Assembly (NCBI GenBank): GCA_903862955.1
Contig: CAIPAH010000024.1
Span: 310,001 to 374,000 of the forward strand
DNA length: 64,000 nt
Direction: 5' to 3'
From: an uncultured Opitutia bacterium
Lineage (GTDB): Bacteria; Verrucomicrobiota; Verrucomicrobiia; Opitutales; Opitutaceae
How positions within the stretch are numbered: the stretch's first letter is position 1; each line of letters begins with the position of its first letter. The notes below the pieces were generated by a model. The model was not told where the DNA came from, did not search any database, and saw only the letters and a list, made by a program, of their open reading frames with translations. Shown in pieces: positions 8,389-15,828 of this stretch. A program made the translations under genes and the position numbers.

Positions 8389-9441
8389 ATGCCGAGTCCG
8401 ATCCGCGCCCAGCTCCCCGCCGCCAAGGCCGGCTTCCAGCGCGCGCTGCTCGCCTGGTATCGCGCCAACGCCCGGCCCCTGCCGTGGCGGCTGAACCCGT
8501 CGCTCTACCAGACGGTCGTGAGCGAATTCATGCTGCAGCAGACCCAGGTGAAAACCGTCCTGCCCTATCTCGCGCGCTGGCTCATCGAACTGCCCGACTT
8601 CGCCGCGCTCGCCGCTGCCCCCGAAACCCGCGTGCTGAAACTCTGGGAAGGCCTCGGCTACTATTCCCGCGCCCGCAACCTGCACAAACTCGCGCAGGCC
8701 GTCGCCGCCCTCCCCGCGCCGCCGCGCACGCCCGCCGAGTGGCAGGAACTCCCCGGCGTCGGTCCCTACACCGCCGCCGCGATCACGAGCATTTCGTTCC
8801 ACGCGCCCGCCGCCTGCGTGGACGGCAACGTCGTGCGCATCCTCGCGCGCCTGACCGCCGACGCCACGCCCTACCGCGATTCCGCCAGCGCCGCCAAGGT
8901 GTTCGCCCCCCTCGCCGCCGCCCTGCTGCCCGCGAGCCATCCCGGCGACCACAACCAGGCGATGATGGAACTCGGGGCCACCGTCTGCTTCCGCCAAAAC
9001 CCGCTCTGCCTGACCTGCCCCGTGCTGAAATTCTGCGCCGCCGGCCAGCGCGGCGACCCGGAAAACTATCCGCAGCTCGCATCCAAAAAGATGGAGCAGG
9101 TCGCCGTCACCCGCGTCTGGATCGAGCGCCGCGGCTCGCTCCTGCTCCACCTCTCCGCCCAAAGCGCCCGCCGCCTGGCGAACCAGCACGAACTGCCGAC
9201 GGCGGCCCAAGCCGGCCTGACCGACGCAGCCGCGGCCGCCGGCGAACTCCTCGCCAAGAAACGCCGGGGCATCACCCGCTACCAAATCACCGAGTCCATC
9301 CACGCCGTCCCCGCCTCCGCCAAGCCTACGGCGGGCTGGCACGCTGGATTGGTCTGGGTGCCGCTGACCGCGCTCGACACGATCACCCTCTCCGGCCCGC
9401 ACCGGCGGTGGGTGAAGGAGATTCTGGCAGGAAAATCATAG
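8389..9441 (+). CDS. mutY: A/G-specific adenine DNA glycosylase
   Basis: About 350 residues. MutY removes adenine mispaired with 8-oxoguanine or guanine. The helix-hairpin-helix is 'ELPGVGPYTAAAITSI', with the catalytic Asp further on in 'ACVDGNVVRILARL'. A 4Fe-4S ligand set C-X6-C-X2-C-X5-C is visible in 'CFRQNPLCLTCPVLKFC'. The C-terminal third is the NUDIX-like 8-oxoG recognition domain. It includes the repeat-like segment 'PASAKPTAGWHAG', coded by a CCGCC/GGCGG palindrome near 9311-9340. The start is ATG 8389 or the in-frame ATG 8380; upstream codons fall in a repeat. Confidence 0.95.
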   Translation: MPSPIRAQLPAAKAGFQRALLAWYRANARPLPWRLNPSLYQTVVSEFMLQQTQVKTVLPYLARWLIELPDFAALAAAPETRVLKLWEGLGYYSRARNLHKLAQAVAALPAPPRTPAEWQELPGVGPYTAAAITSISFHAPAACVDGNVVRILARLTADATPYRDSASAAKVFAPLAAALLPASHPGDHNQAMMELGATVCFRQNPLCLTCPVLKFCAAGQRGDPENYPQLASKKMEQVAVTRVWIERRGSLLLHLSAQSARRLANQHELPTAAQAGLTDAAAAAGELLAKKRRGITRYQITESIHAVPASAKPTAGWHAGLVWVPLTALDTITLSGPHRRWVKEILAGKS

Positions 9442-9458
9442 CCGCGGCGCCTAAGCAC

Positions 9459-10172
9459 ATGAAACTCGAACAACACCTCGTCACAGGCAATTCCTACGCT
9501 CGCAACATTTGGTACCTTCCAGGTCCTGCTGACACTCCGCACCCGCTCTGCATCTTTCTGGATGGCGAGCACTACTGGCGCGACATGGAGGCATTGACGG
9601 CGCTGAAGGAACTGCTGACGGAACCGGCAATCCCGCCGCTCTCACTACTGTTTGTGTCGCACGTTGCGCCAGGCGAAGGTGCGCCGGAATATGCTGCCCG
9701 CCGTACCGCCGATTACACCTGCGACGAGCGATATGCCCAATTCATCGCACAAGATGTTGTGCACTGGGCGGTGACGCGAAATCGAGGGACCCGGACTCAC
9801 GGCAACGTAATCTGTGGGCTGAGCCTAAGCGGACTGCAATCCGCCTATATCACGCTCCTCTATCCGACGGTGTTCTCGTCATGCCTGAGCCAGTCCGGTT
9901 CGTTCTGGTGGCTGGAAGGCCGGGACCTGCGTCTGCCGGCGGCGCAGGCAAAATTCTGGCTGAGTGTAGGCGATCAGGAAACTGCGACAGGCGTGGCCCA
10001 CTCGAAAGAGCTCTTTCAAAAGGTCTCTCAAATCGCCGGAGTCGAAAAAACCGCGGACGAACTCCGTGGGCGCGGCGGCACGGTGCACTATCACAAATAT
10101 TCAGGAGGCCATGCCCCGGCTCCCTGGCGCGAGGAATTAGCCCCCGCCCTGCGCTGGCTCCTGACCACCTAA
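9459..10172 (+). CDS. alpha/beta-hydrolase of the putative esterase (Fes/esterase D-like) family
   Basis: A 237-residue protein with no signal peptide. 'LCIFLDGEHYWRDMEAL' opens the hydrolase fold. The nucleophile elbow is 'GNVICGLSLSGLQSAYI' (G-L-S-L-S-G). 'FWLSVGDQETATG' supplies the acid region and 'YSGGHAPAPWREELAPALRW' the catalytic His. This resembles enterochelin-esterase-like proteins. It starts 18 bases after mutY and may share its transcript. Its 3' end overlaps the convergent GNAT gene by four bases. The substrate is unknown. Confidence 0.8.
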   Translation: MKLEQHLVTGNSYARNIWYLPGPADTPHPLCIFLDGEHYWRDMEALTALKELLTEPAIPPLSLLFVSHVAPGEGAPEYAARRTADYTCDERYAQFIAQDVVHWAVTRNRGTRTHGNVICGLSLSGLQSAYITLLYPTVFSSCLSQSGSFWWLEGRDLRLPAAQAKFWLSVGDQETATGVAHSKELFQKVSQIAGVEKTADELRGRGGTVHYHKYSGGHAPAPWREELAPALRWLLTT

Positions 10173-10693
10173 CTTACGGGGATCCAGAACCGCTGCATCA
10201 CGTCGTGATAGCCGGGGAGCAGTTCCTCGGAATCGAACACGCCGCCATTCTTGAGGATCGTCTTGATCGACCCGATGTTGCCCTTCTCGGCCGTGACGAG
10301 GGCCCGCGTGATGCCTCGCTCCCGGGCCTTTCGCAGCGTCTCCTTGAGGATGAGCGTGGCGAGGCCGCGCCGCCGGGCGGACGGCCGGATGCCGTAGCCA
10401 ATGTGCCCGCCGTCCTTCCTCAGGTTGTCGTTCAGCTCGAGCCGCAAATTGGAAACGCCCACCACGTTCACCCCGTCTTCCACGAGCCAGAACGTTTCAT
10501 GGGGCGCGTAGCCCTGGGCGATTTCCGACCCGAGAGCGCATTGTTGGAGCCGCTCGAGGAACGCGGGAAAGTCATCCGTGGGAAACTTCAGCACAAACGG
10601 GATGGGCCAGTCGCCGCGCTGGCGAAACTCCTCCACGTGCGAAAGGTAGGAGTCCTTCAGCCTCAGGCTCGGGGATTCGAGTTGGGTGCTCAT
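10169..10693 (-). CDS. GNAT-family N-acetyltransferase
   Basis: A 174-residue GNAT. The acetyl-CoA binding motif appears as 'GYGIRPSARRRGLATLILKE' (the R/Q-x-x-G-x-G/A pattern is R-R-R-G-L-A). The fourth strand 'IGYGIRPS' precedes it, and 'NIGSIKTILKNGGVFDSEE' is the usual N-x-x-S-x-x-x-x-K-x-G-F-like segment. The acceptor is unknown. It lies downstream of the peptide-export island on the same strand, but 21 bases beyond the exporter stop there is no sign that it belongs to it. Confidence 0.85.
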   Translation of the reverse strand: MSTQLESPSLRLKDSYLSHVEEFRQRGDWPIPFVLKFPTDDFPAFLERLQQCALGSEIAQGYAPHETFWLVEDGVNVVGVSNLRLELNDNLRKDGGHIGYGIRPSARRRGLATLILKETLRKARERGITRALVTAEKGNIGSIKTILKNGGVFDSEELLPGYHDVMQRFWIPVS

Positions 10694-10714
10694 GCCAGAC
10701 GGAATCCGTCTTCT

Positions 10715-12928
10715 CTAGCTCACTCCCCGCACTGGGCCAGCCTCTTCTCCAAGAGCGCCCGTTCCGCCGGCAGGGTCGCTAACTCCAGCGCGTGGCGAAG
10801 GCGCTTGGGACAGCGCTGGCGTCGTCGCCACCGGGCCGGTCTGCGCCACGATGCGGCCGGCGTTCAGCTCGATGATGACATCGGCGGCGGCGAGGAGCCG
10901 CGGGTTGTGGGCGGCCACAACGATGGTCCTGCCCGCATCGCGAAGTTTTTGAAGCACGCGGATGAACGCTGCCTCAGCCTCGGCGTCGAGGGCGGACGTC
11001 GGTTCATCCAACAGCAGGATCGGGGCGTCGCGGTAAAGCGCCCGCACCAAGGCCAGCCGCTGTCGCTGGCCGCCGGAGAGGTTGGCGCCATTTTCATTGA
11101 GAAAAGTGAAAAATCCCTGCGGCAGCTGCTCGATGAACTCCAAGGCTCCCACTTCGCGCGCCAGTTGCACGACGCGCTGGAGATCGGGCTCGGCGTCGCC
11201 GGCGGTGAGGTTTTCCAGGATCGTCCCCGAGAGCAGGTGCGTCTGCTGGGGCACCACGGCCAGATGCCGGCGCAGGCTCGCGAGTTGGAAATAGTTGAGG
11301 TCCGTGTCGCCGAGGAGAATCCGCCCTTCATTCGGCAAATACAGCCGCTGCACGAGCGCCAGCAGCGTGCTCTTCCCGCAACCGGACGGGCCCGCCAGCA
11401 CCGTCAGCCGCCCGGCCGGCAGCGTCAGCGCGAGATTGTGCAGCGTGGGTTGCCGGCCGGCGTGTTTGAACGTGACACCCTCGAAGCGCAGGTCGGCCGT
11501 GCCGGCCGGATTGCAGGCGATCGTCCCCTGGTCTTTTTCCAGTTCCAGGTCCATGATTTCAAAGAGGCGGTCGGTGGCGATGAGGGTTTCCTGGATGGTG
11601 CCGTTGAGGCCGAGCAGCGACGTGAGCGGCCCGGTGAGATAGCCGGCGAGGGTGTAACACGACATGAGCGTCCCCGGCGTCAGGCTGGCATCGAGCACGA
11701 GCCCACCGCCAATCCACAGCAACGCCACGAGGTAGGCCGAGGTGACCAGCGTGCCGGCGGTGTTGGTGACGAGCGCGGCGATGGACGCGCGCCACACGGT
11801 TTTCAGCACTTGCACGAGGCGGATCTCGGATTTCAGGGCCTCGGACGTTTCCAGCTGGAAGCGGCGGATGCTGGGCTGGGCATGGAGCGACGTGACGAGT
11901 TGGGCGTCGAAGTCCGCACCTCGTTCCATCAGCAAGCGCTGGTAGGTGCGGTTGCGCCAGTTGATGAACCAGTACAGCGCGGCGTTCAGCGGCAGGAGCG
12001 CGAGTGAAAGCAGCGCGAGGGGCCACGAATAAAAGAACATCGCCGCCAGGGCGAAGAGCAGGATGAGGGGATTCAGGACGAGATTGAGCAGCGCGGTGTT
12101 GAGGAAATTCCGGATCTTCACGGCGTCGGCGACACGCGACGTGATCTCCCCCACCCGCATGGTGTCGAAGAACGGCTGCGGCAGGCGCAGGAGATGGCCG
12201 TAGTAGGCCAGGATGAGCGTCGCATCGATGGCCTGCGCCGTGCGGAGGGAGAGCAACGACTGGCCCACGCTGAGGACGAGCTTGAAGCCAAGCACCACCA
12301 GCATCGCGACGCCCAGCAGGTTGAGCAGCGGACGGTTTCCGTCGGGAATGACCACATCCACGATTTTCTGGACGTAGATGGAGGTGGTCAGCGCGAGCAC
12401 CGTGGACAGCACCGCGCCAACGAACGCCTGCGCAAATACGGAGCGATGGGGCCGGAGGAGGCTCCACAAGCGTCGCGCCGGCGAGGTCGAATGTTCTCCC
12501 GGCCGAAAACGCTCGCCTGGCGCCAGCAGGATCAGGATGCCGGTCCAGGCGGACTTGAATTTCTCGTGAGTCCACCTTTCCACCCGGCCCACGGCCGGGT
12601 CCATCACGTCGGCGTGCGCGGGCGTCCACGCAACCAGGACGACGTAGTGCAGGCGCCGCTGATCCATCAGGCAGTGGGCGATCGCCGGCAACGGCACGGT
12701 CCGGAGCGCTTCCGCGGGTCCCTTCACACCCTTGGCGGTGAAACCCAGCTGTTGCGCCGCCTCGACCAAGCCCAACGCAGTCGAACCGATGCGATTCGTG
12801 CCCGTCAGCTGCCGCAACCGGGCAATCGACAAAAACGCGTGGTAATGCGCGCCGACGAAACGGAGACACGCCGCCCCACAATCGGTAGCATCGCGCTGCC
12901 GAAAAGTTCCTCTGCCGAGCCTCGACAT
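10715..12928 (-). CDS. peptidase-containing ABC exporter (C39 peptidase, double-glycine peptide processing)
   Basis: A 737-residue exporter that should cut substrates after a double glycine and pump them across the inner membrane. N-terminal C39 peptidase: 'QRDATDCGAACLRFVGAHY' holds the catalytic Cys, 'RRLHYVVLVAW' the His and 'VMDPAVG' the Asp, so it looks active. A six-helix membrane domain (about 165-430) follows. The ATPase shows Walker A 'GPSGCGKST', signature 'LSGGQRQR', Walker B 'ILLLDEPTSALD' and switch His 'VVAAHN'. It lies downstream of two genes for small peptides with GG leaders and an HlyD-like adaptor. No outer-membrane TolC-type channel is in the window. Confidence 0.93.
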   Translation of the reverse strand: MSRLGRGTFRQRDATDCGAACLRFVGAHYHAFLSIARLRQLTGTNRIGSTALGLVEAAQQLGFTAKGVKGPAEALRTVPLPAIAHCLMDQRRLHYVVLVAWTPAHADVMDPAVGRVERWTHEKFKSAWTGILILLAPGERFRPGEHSTSPARRLWSLLRPHRSVFAQAFVGAVLSTVLALTTSIYVQKIVDVVIPDGNRPLLNLLGVAMLVVLGFKLVLSVGQSLLSLRTAQAIDATLILAYYGHLLRLPQPFFDTMRVGEITSRVADAVKIRNFLNTALLNLVLNPLILLFALAAMFFYSWPLALLSLALLPLNAALYWFINWRNRTYQRLLMERGADFDAQLVTSLHAQPSIRRFQLETSEALKSEIRLVQVLKTVWRASIAALVTNTAGTLVTSAYLVALLWIGGGLVLDASLTPGTLMSCYTLAGYLTGPLTSLLGLNGTIQETLIATDRLFEIMDLELEKDQGTIACNPAGTADLRFEGVTFKHAGRQPTLHNLALTLPAGRLTVLAGPSGCGKSTLLALVQRLYLPNEGRILLGDTDLNYFQLASLRRHLAVVPQQTHLLSGTILENLTAGDAEPDLQRVVQLAREVGALEFIEQLPQGFFTFLNENGANLSGGQRQRLALVRALYRDAPILLLDEPTSALDAEAEAAFIRVLQKLRDAGRTIVVAAHNPRLLAAADVIIELNAGRIVAQTGPVATTPALSQAPSPRAGVSDPAGGTGALGEEAGPVRGVS

Positions 12929-13030
12929 CCGCTCAGCCGCTCATTTGCCAGCGCAGCCATGAAGGGTCCAGCTGCGCATCCGAGGGGAAGGCGCGTGAGT
13001 CGGCCACGGCAGATTGCAGGTGAAAGGGGG

Positions 13031-13459
13031 CTACGGCTGCTCTCGATTCCCGTGGCGAAGCTTCTTCGCCAAGAGCGGCAGGATGATGGCCAGCAAGAGC
13101 CCCAAACCAACGCCGGCGCCGACATTCCTGAGCGCGAGGCCGACCGCCAAGCCAATCACCAAACCGGCGGGATGCAGGACATACGCCGCGGGCTGGGGCC
13201 CAATGAGCCGATCCTTGGCTTCCTGGTAGCCGATACGGTGGGCCTTCCCGTAACAGCGGATCGCCATATCCCGGTGACCCGCCGCCAGCAGCCGCTGCGC
13301 ATCCTCGTCCGTTTCGGTCCCGGGCTTGGGGTAGACGCCGGCCGCGACGAGGCGGCGTTGCTTGCGCGAAACCATGATCCTGTCCGCGGCCACGATAATC
13401 AATCCGCCCAGTACCGCCCAGGCCAGCACCCACTCCACAACAAAGGTCCAAGTGTTCAT
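13031..13459 (-). CDS. small membrane protein of the peptide-export island (possible immunity protein)
   Basis: A 142-residue protein I do not recognise. One hydrophobic helix lies at the N-terminus ('VVEWVLAWAVLGGLIIVAAD'), a soluble central part contains 'DAQRLLAAGHRDMAIRCYGK' (a short helical pair somewhat like a TPR/Sel1 turn), and a hydrophobic glycine-rich hairpin precedes a basic tail. A good ribosome binding site, GGAGG seven bases before the ATG, supports the start. It sits between the peptide genes and the exporter on the same strand, where immunity or accessory proteins are often found. That role is inference from position only. Confidence 0.65.
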   Translation of the reverse strand: MNTWTFVVEWVLAWAVLGGLIIVAADRIMVSRKQRRLVAAGVYPKPGTETDEDAQRLLAAGHRDMAIRCYGKAHRIGYQEAKDRLIGPQPAAYVLHPAGLVIGLAVGLALRNVGAGVGLGLLLAIILPLLAKKLRHGNREQP

Positions 13460-13506
13460 CTCTATTCCTCCGTTTGAATCTTCACTTACTTAATGTTCGA
13501 CACCGG

Positions 13507-13542
13507 TAAAAAGCGGGGCTCAGCGCTGTGCCCAAGCCCCGC
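13507..13542 (-). terminator. intrinsic terminator after the first double-glycine peptide gene
   Basis: Read on the minus strand, an eight-base arm GCGGGGCT, a 14-base loop and the exact complement AGCCCCGC are followed by TTTTT. It lies just after the stop of the 13553-13777 gene. It could limit read-through to the exporter so that peptide mRNA is made in excess. Confidence 0.75.
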
Positions 13543-13552
13543 CGGTTTTCAC

Positions 13553-13777
13553 TTACTGGGAAACGCTCAAGCCGTAGCCCACAAACGCGTCGCCGGCAAG
13601 TCCAACGGCACCCGCCGCGCAGCACATCAGGATCCCCGCGCCGACCGGCGCCAACAGGATGCAAAATGCGACGCCGATGGCGATTCCACCCACCGTGACC
13701 GCGTCGCTGCTGTTGAGTCCGCCCAGCGTCGCTTCGAGTTCCTTTTCCGAGAGCACTGTCATTGTATCAGTTTTCAT
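13553..13777 (-). CDS. double-glycine-leader peptide, bacteriocin-like, hydrophobic core
   Basis: A 74-residue precursor. The leader ends 'TVLSEKELEATLGG', matching the L-S-x-x-E-L-x-x-x-x-G-G pattern cut by C39 peptidases. The 54-residue core is strongly hydrophobic and glycine-rich ('VGGIAIGVAFCILLAPVGAG') with GxxxG-type spacing and three cysteines, two adjacent. Unlike most class II bacteriocins, the core has no Lys or Arg and carries two Asp, so it is acidic. It is followed by its own terminator. The exporter and adaptor encoded nearby are the expected processing and export machinery. Activity, whether bacteriocin or signal, is unproven. ATG 13777 is used; 13762 is an alternative. Confidence 0.8.
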   Translation of the reverse strand: MKTDTMTVLSEKELEATLGGLNSSDAVTVGGIAIGVAFCILLAPVGAGILMCCAAGAVGLAGDAFVGYGLSVSQ

Positions 13778-13852
13778 ATCTAGGGTTTGGTTAACACTTA
13801 CACAGGATTTCGGGTTATATCTTCGAGTCAGAGATTCGGTTCTTTTGCCTGG

Positions 13853-14011
13853 TCAGTCCGACACATGCGCCGTTCTCCGCGGCTCGAAGAGCGCGAGGAG
13901 CGAAGCGATGTAGTTTTCGTAGGAAAGGGGCATCAGGTAGCTCGGCGGCAAATCGCCGTAACCTTCCCCTCCTACAACAATGGCCAGCTCAGATTCGGCC
14001 AGTTTGTTCAT
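13853..14011 (-). CDS. second double-glycine-leader peptide, tyrosine/proline-rich core
   Basis: A 52-residue precursor. The leader is 'MNKLAESELAIVVGG', with the same L-x-x-x-E-L-x-x-x-x-G-G pattern as its neighbour. The 37-residue core begins 'EGYGDLPPSYLMPLSYENY' and is rich in Tyr, Pro and Leu, unlike the first peptide. ATG 14011 is preferred because AAGGA lies five bases upstream. An in-frame ATG at 14029 would add six residues (MNPRKN). It lies 44 bases after the HlyD-like gene. The two dissimilar cores may act together, as in two-peptide systems, or one may be a signal. I recognise no family. Confidence 0.78.
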   Translation of the reverse strand: MNKLAESELAIVVGGEGYGDLPPSYLMPLSYENYIASLLALFEPRRTAHVSD

Positions 14012-14055
14012 GTTTTTCCTTGGGTTCATCGCGGCGGGATTGCCGCGAAGGTGGG

Positions 14056-15333
14056 TTACGCGGACGCCGGTCCCTGCCGGGGATCGAGCCACTTCGACGC
14101 GTCCTCGTAGAAAATTTGCAGCAGGCTGCGGCGGGCGACGACGAAGCGCGCGGTCAGCGTCATGCCCTTGCGCAAGGCCCCGCGAACGCCGCTGGGCAGG
14201 CGCAAGTCGAGTGCCGCCGGCTGCACGACGACGCGGAACGCCGCCTGCGTCCCGCTCGTGGTCGCATCAGCGCCCACGCTCTCCACCCTGCCGTCCAACA
14301 GGCCCCACTCGGTGTAGGGATACGCATCGATCTGCAACCGCACCGCCTGTCCCACGCGGATCAGGCCGATGTCCTTGGGCGACACGAATGTCTCCACGCA
14401 CAGCGGATCGGCGGGTGAAACAAACCCCAGCGATTGACCTGCGCCAACGTAGGTTCCCGCGGCCAGCCCCACGAGGCCTTGCACCGTGCCAGCCGCTGGC
14501 GCGCGGATGACGGCCAGGCCGAGTTCCTCCCGCAAACGCTTTTCCTCGGACACCAGTTGGTCTCGCGCGCTCACCTCGTCGCGGAGCTGCGACTGCCAAG
14601 CCGCGAGGGTTTGATGAATGAGAACGTCCAGGTCCGACACGGCCCGGTCGCGCGCATAGCGGGCATCGTCGCATTCCTGGGCCGTGACGATGCCCTTGGA
14701 TGCCAGCGCCCTCGTCCGGTCGTAGCCGGCGGTCATCTTCCCGATGGTGAGGCGATTGGCGTCCAGCTGGGCGACAAATTGCGCGAAGACCCGGGAGAGC
14801 GCCGGAGTCTGCACCCTCCGCAGCAGTGGTTCCAGGTTTGCCGAGGAGGCCTCCGCCCGAGCGGCGTTGGCCAGGCTGCCGGTAATCAACTCAAGATCAC
14901 CCAACATTCCGGTTTTCTCCTGCTGGAGCGCACGATTGCGGGCCAGCCGTTCGGCCGCGTCGCGCGCCGTCAATTCCAGGAGAGGCTGGCCCGCCTCCAC
15001 CTGCTCGTTGTCGTGCGCCCAGACCCGCTCCACGTGTCCGCCCAGTGCGGACTTGATTTCCGCCCGCTCGCTGGCCGGCCTGACCATGCCCGCGGAACGC
15101 ACGGTCACATCCACTTGGAGCAGGGGCAGCACGCCCACGGCTGCTCCCACCGCCGTCAGGCTGATCCAGTAAATCCAGGGCCGCCGCCGACCGTGCATCG
15201 CGTAGAGGCTTTCCACGGTCTGGTCCGCCAACGCGGCGGAAAGAAGCGGCTGAGACGAAAGGGACATGTGGCCAGTGGGAAGAGTTGGGCGCCGACGCGA
15301 CAACGCGCGGCCGTGCTCCGTTCGTGAATCCAC
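14056..15333 (-). CDS. HlyD-like membrane-fusion (adaptor) protein
   Basis: A 425-residue periplasmic adaptor linking the ABC exporter to an outer-membrane channel. A cytoplasmic N-terminus precedes one membrane helix ('WIYWISLTAVGAAVGVLPLL'). A first half-lipoyl segment is 'IKSALGGHVERVWAHDNEQV', a long helical hairpin spans about 115-260, and the second half-lipoyl is 'AVIRAPAAGTVQGLVGLAAG', followed by the beta-barrel. The start is probably the GTG at 15333, since GGAGGG lies seven bases upstream; ATG 15267 is an alternative with no clear site. It is the first gene of the peptide-export island. Confidence 0.9.
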   Translation of the reverse strand: MDSRTEHGRALSRRRPTLPTGHMSLSSQPLLSAALADQTVESLYAMHGRRRPWIYWISLTAVGAAVGVLPLLQVDVTVRSAGMVRPASERAEIKSALGGHVERVWAHDNEQVEAGQPLLELTARDAAERLARNRALQQEKTGMLGDLELITGSLANAARAEASSANLEPLLRRVQTPALSRVFAQFVAQLDANRLTIGKMTAGYDRTRALASKGIVTAQECDDARYARDRAVSDLDVLIHQTLAAWQSQLRDEVSARDQLVSEEKRLREELGLAVIRAPAAGTVQGLVGLAAGTYVGAGQSLGFVSPADPLCVETFVSPKDIGLIRVGQAVRLQIDAYPYTEWGLLDGRVESVGADATTSGTQAAFRVVVQPAALDLRLPSGVRGALRKGMTLTARFVVARRSLLQIFYEDASKWLDPRQGPASA

Positions 15334-15446
15334 CCCAGCGTCCCTCCAACGCGGGCCTTGTTAGATATCTGTAAGCAGCTGCCGGAGCGGGCTGCTCCCC
15401 TCGTGCACGCGGGAGGAATCCCGGCGCGTTCCCTTAATCACTCCCG

Positions 15447-15818
15447 CTAACTCTTGAGCGCCTTCGCTGGCACGCGCTTCACGCCGGTGAATTTCGCGCG
15501 GAACAGTTCGTCGAGCGCTTCGCGCGCCGCGGGTGGGATGCGCTTCACCAATTCCTCCATCGCCGGAAGTCCCTTCGAGTCGATTTCCTCCGCAGCCTCG
15601 ATCACCGCCGTGGCCGGCACGTCAGGTTCGCCCCGCTCGCGCGCCTCGGCGCGAAACGCTGCCTCTGCCGTGTCGTCCGGCCAGCCGGTCGCTCCATTTT
15701 CGGCCGCCGCCTCGTCAACGGGCTCGGCCGCGGGCGTCTCACTCGCGCGGGCTGCTCCGGCGCCTCGCTGCAGGCCCAGCGCGGCACTCAGCCGCGCCTC
15801 CAGCCGGTCAATCAGTCC
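15447..15818 (-). other. dnaX: dnaX tau-specific extension reached by slippage
   Basis: After the A10 run, the -1 frame (the same as one extra A) stays open for 123 codons. It begins [11 protein letters not shown] and ends 'FTGVKRVPAKALKS' with TAG at 15447. It has an acidic Ala/Glu linker, then 'PAMEELVKRIPPAAREALDE', a plausible tau-type tail. The shifted product would be about 506 residues against 384 for the unshifted one. In other bacteria this tail binds DnaB and the polymerase. If the real A count differs from ten, this would be the normal end of one long gene. Confidence 0.72.
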
Positions 15819-15828
15819 TTTTTTTTTT
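15779..15828 (-). promoter_or_regulatory. dnaX slippery site with downstream hairpin
   Basis: On the coding strand ten consecutive A (15819-15828) follow a G and precede GG, read GAA-AAA-AAA-AAG in frame zero, with a TGA two codons later. About 21 bases downstream a perfect 7-bp hairpin forms, GCGCGGC-TGAGT-GCCGCGC (15779-15797). A long A run permits ribosomal -1 shifting or transcriptional slippage, as known for dnaX in E. coli and Thermus. The hairpin is further away than in E. coli, so its part is uncertain. Confidence 0.65.

Noticed and set aside
9881-12007. 708-codon plus-strand frame opposite the ABC exporter
   Set aside because: The minus strand shows C39, Walker and signature motifs; this frame is its antisense.
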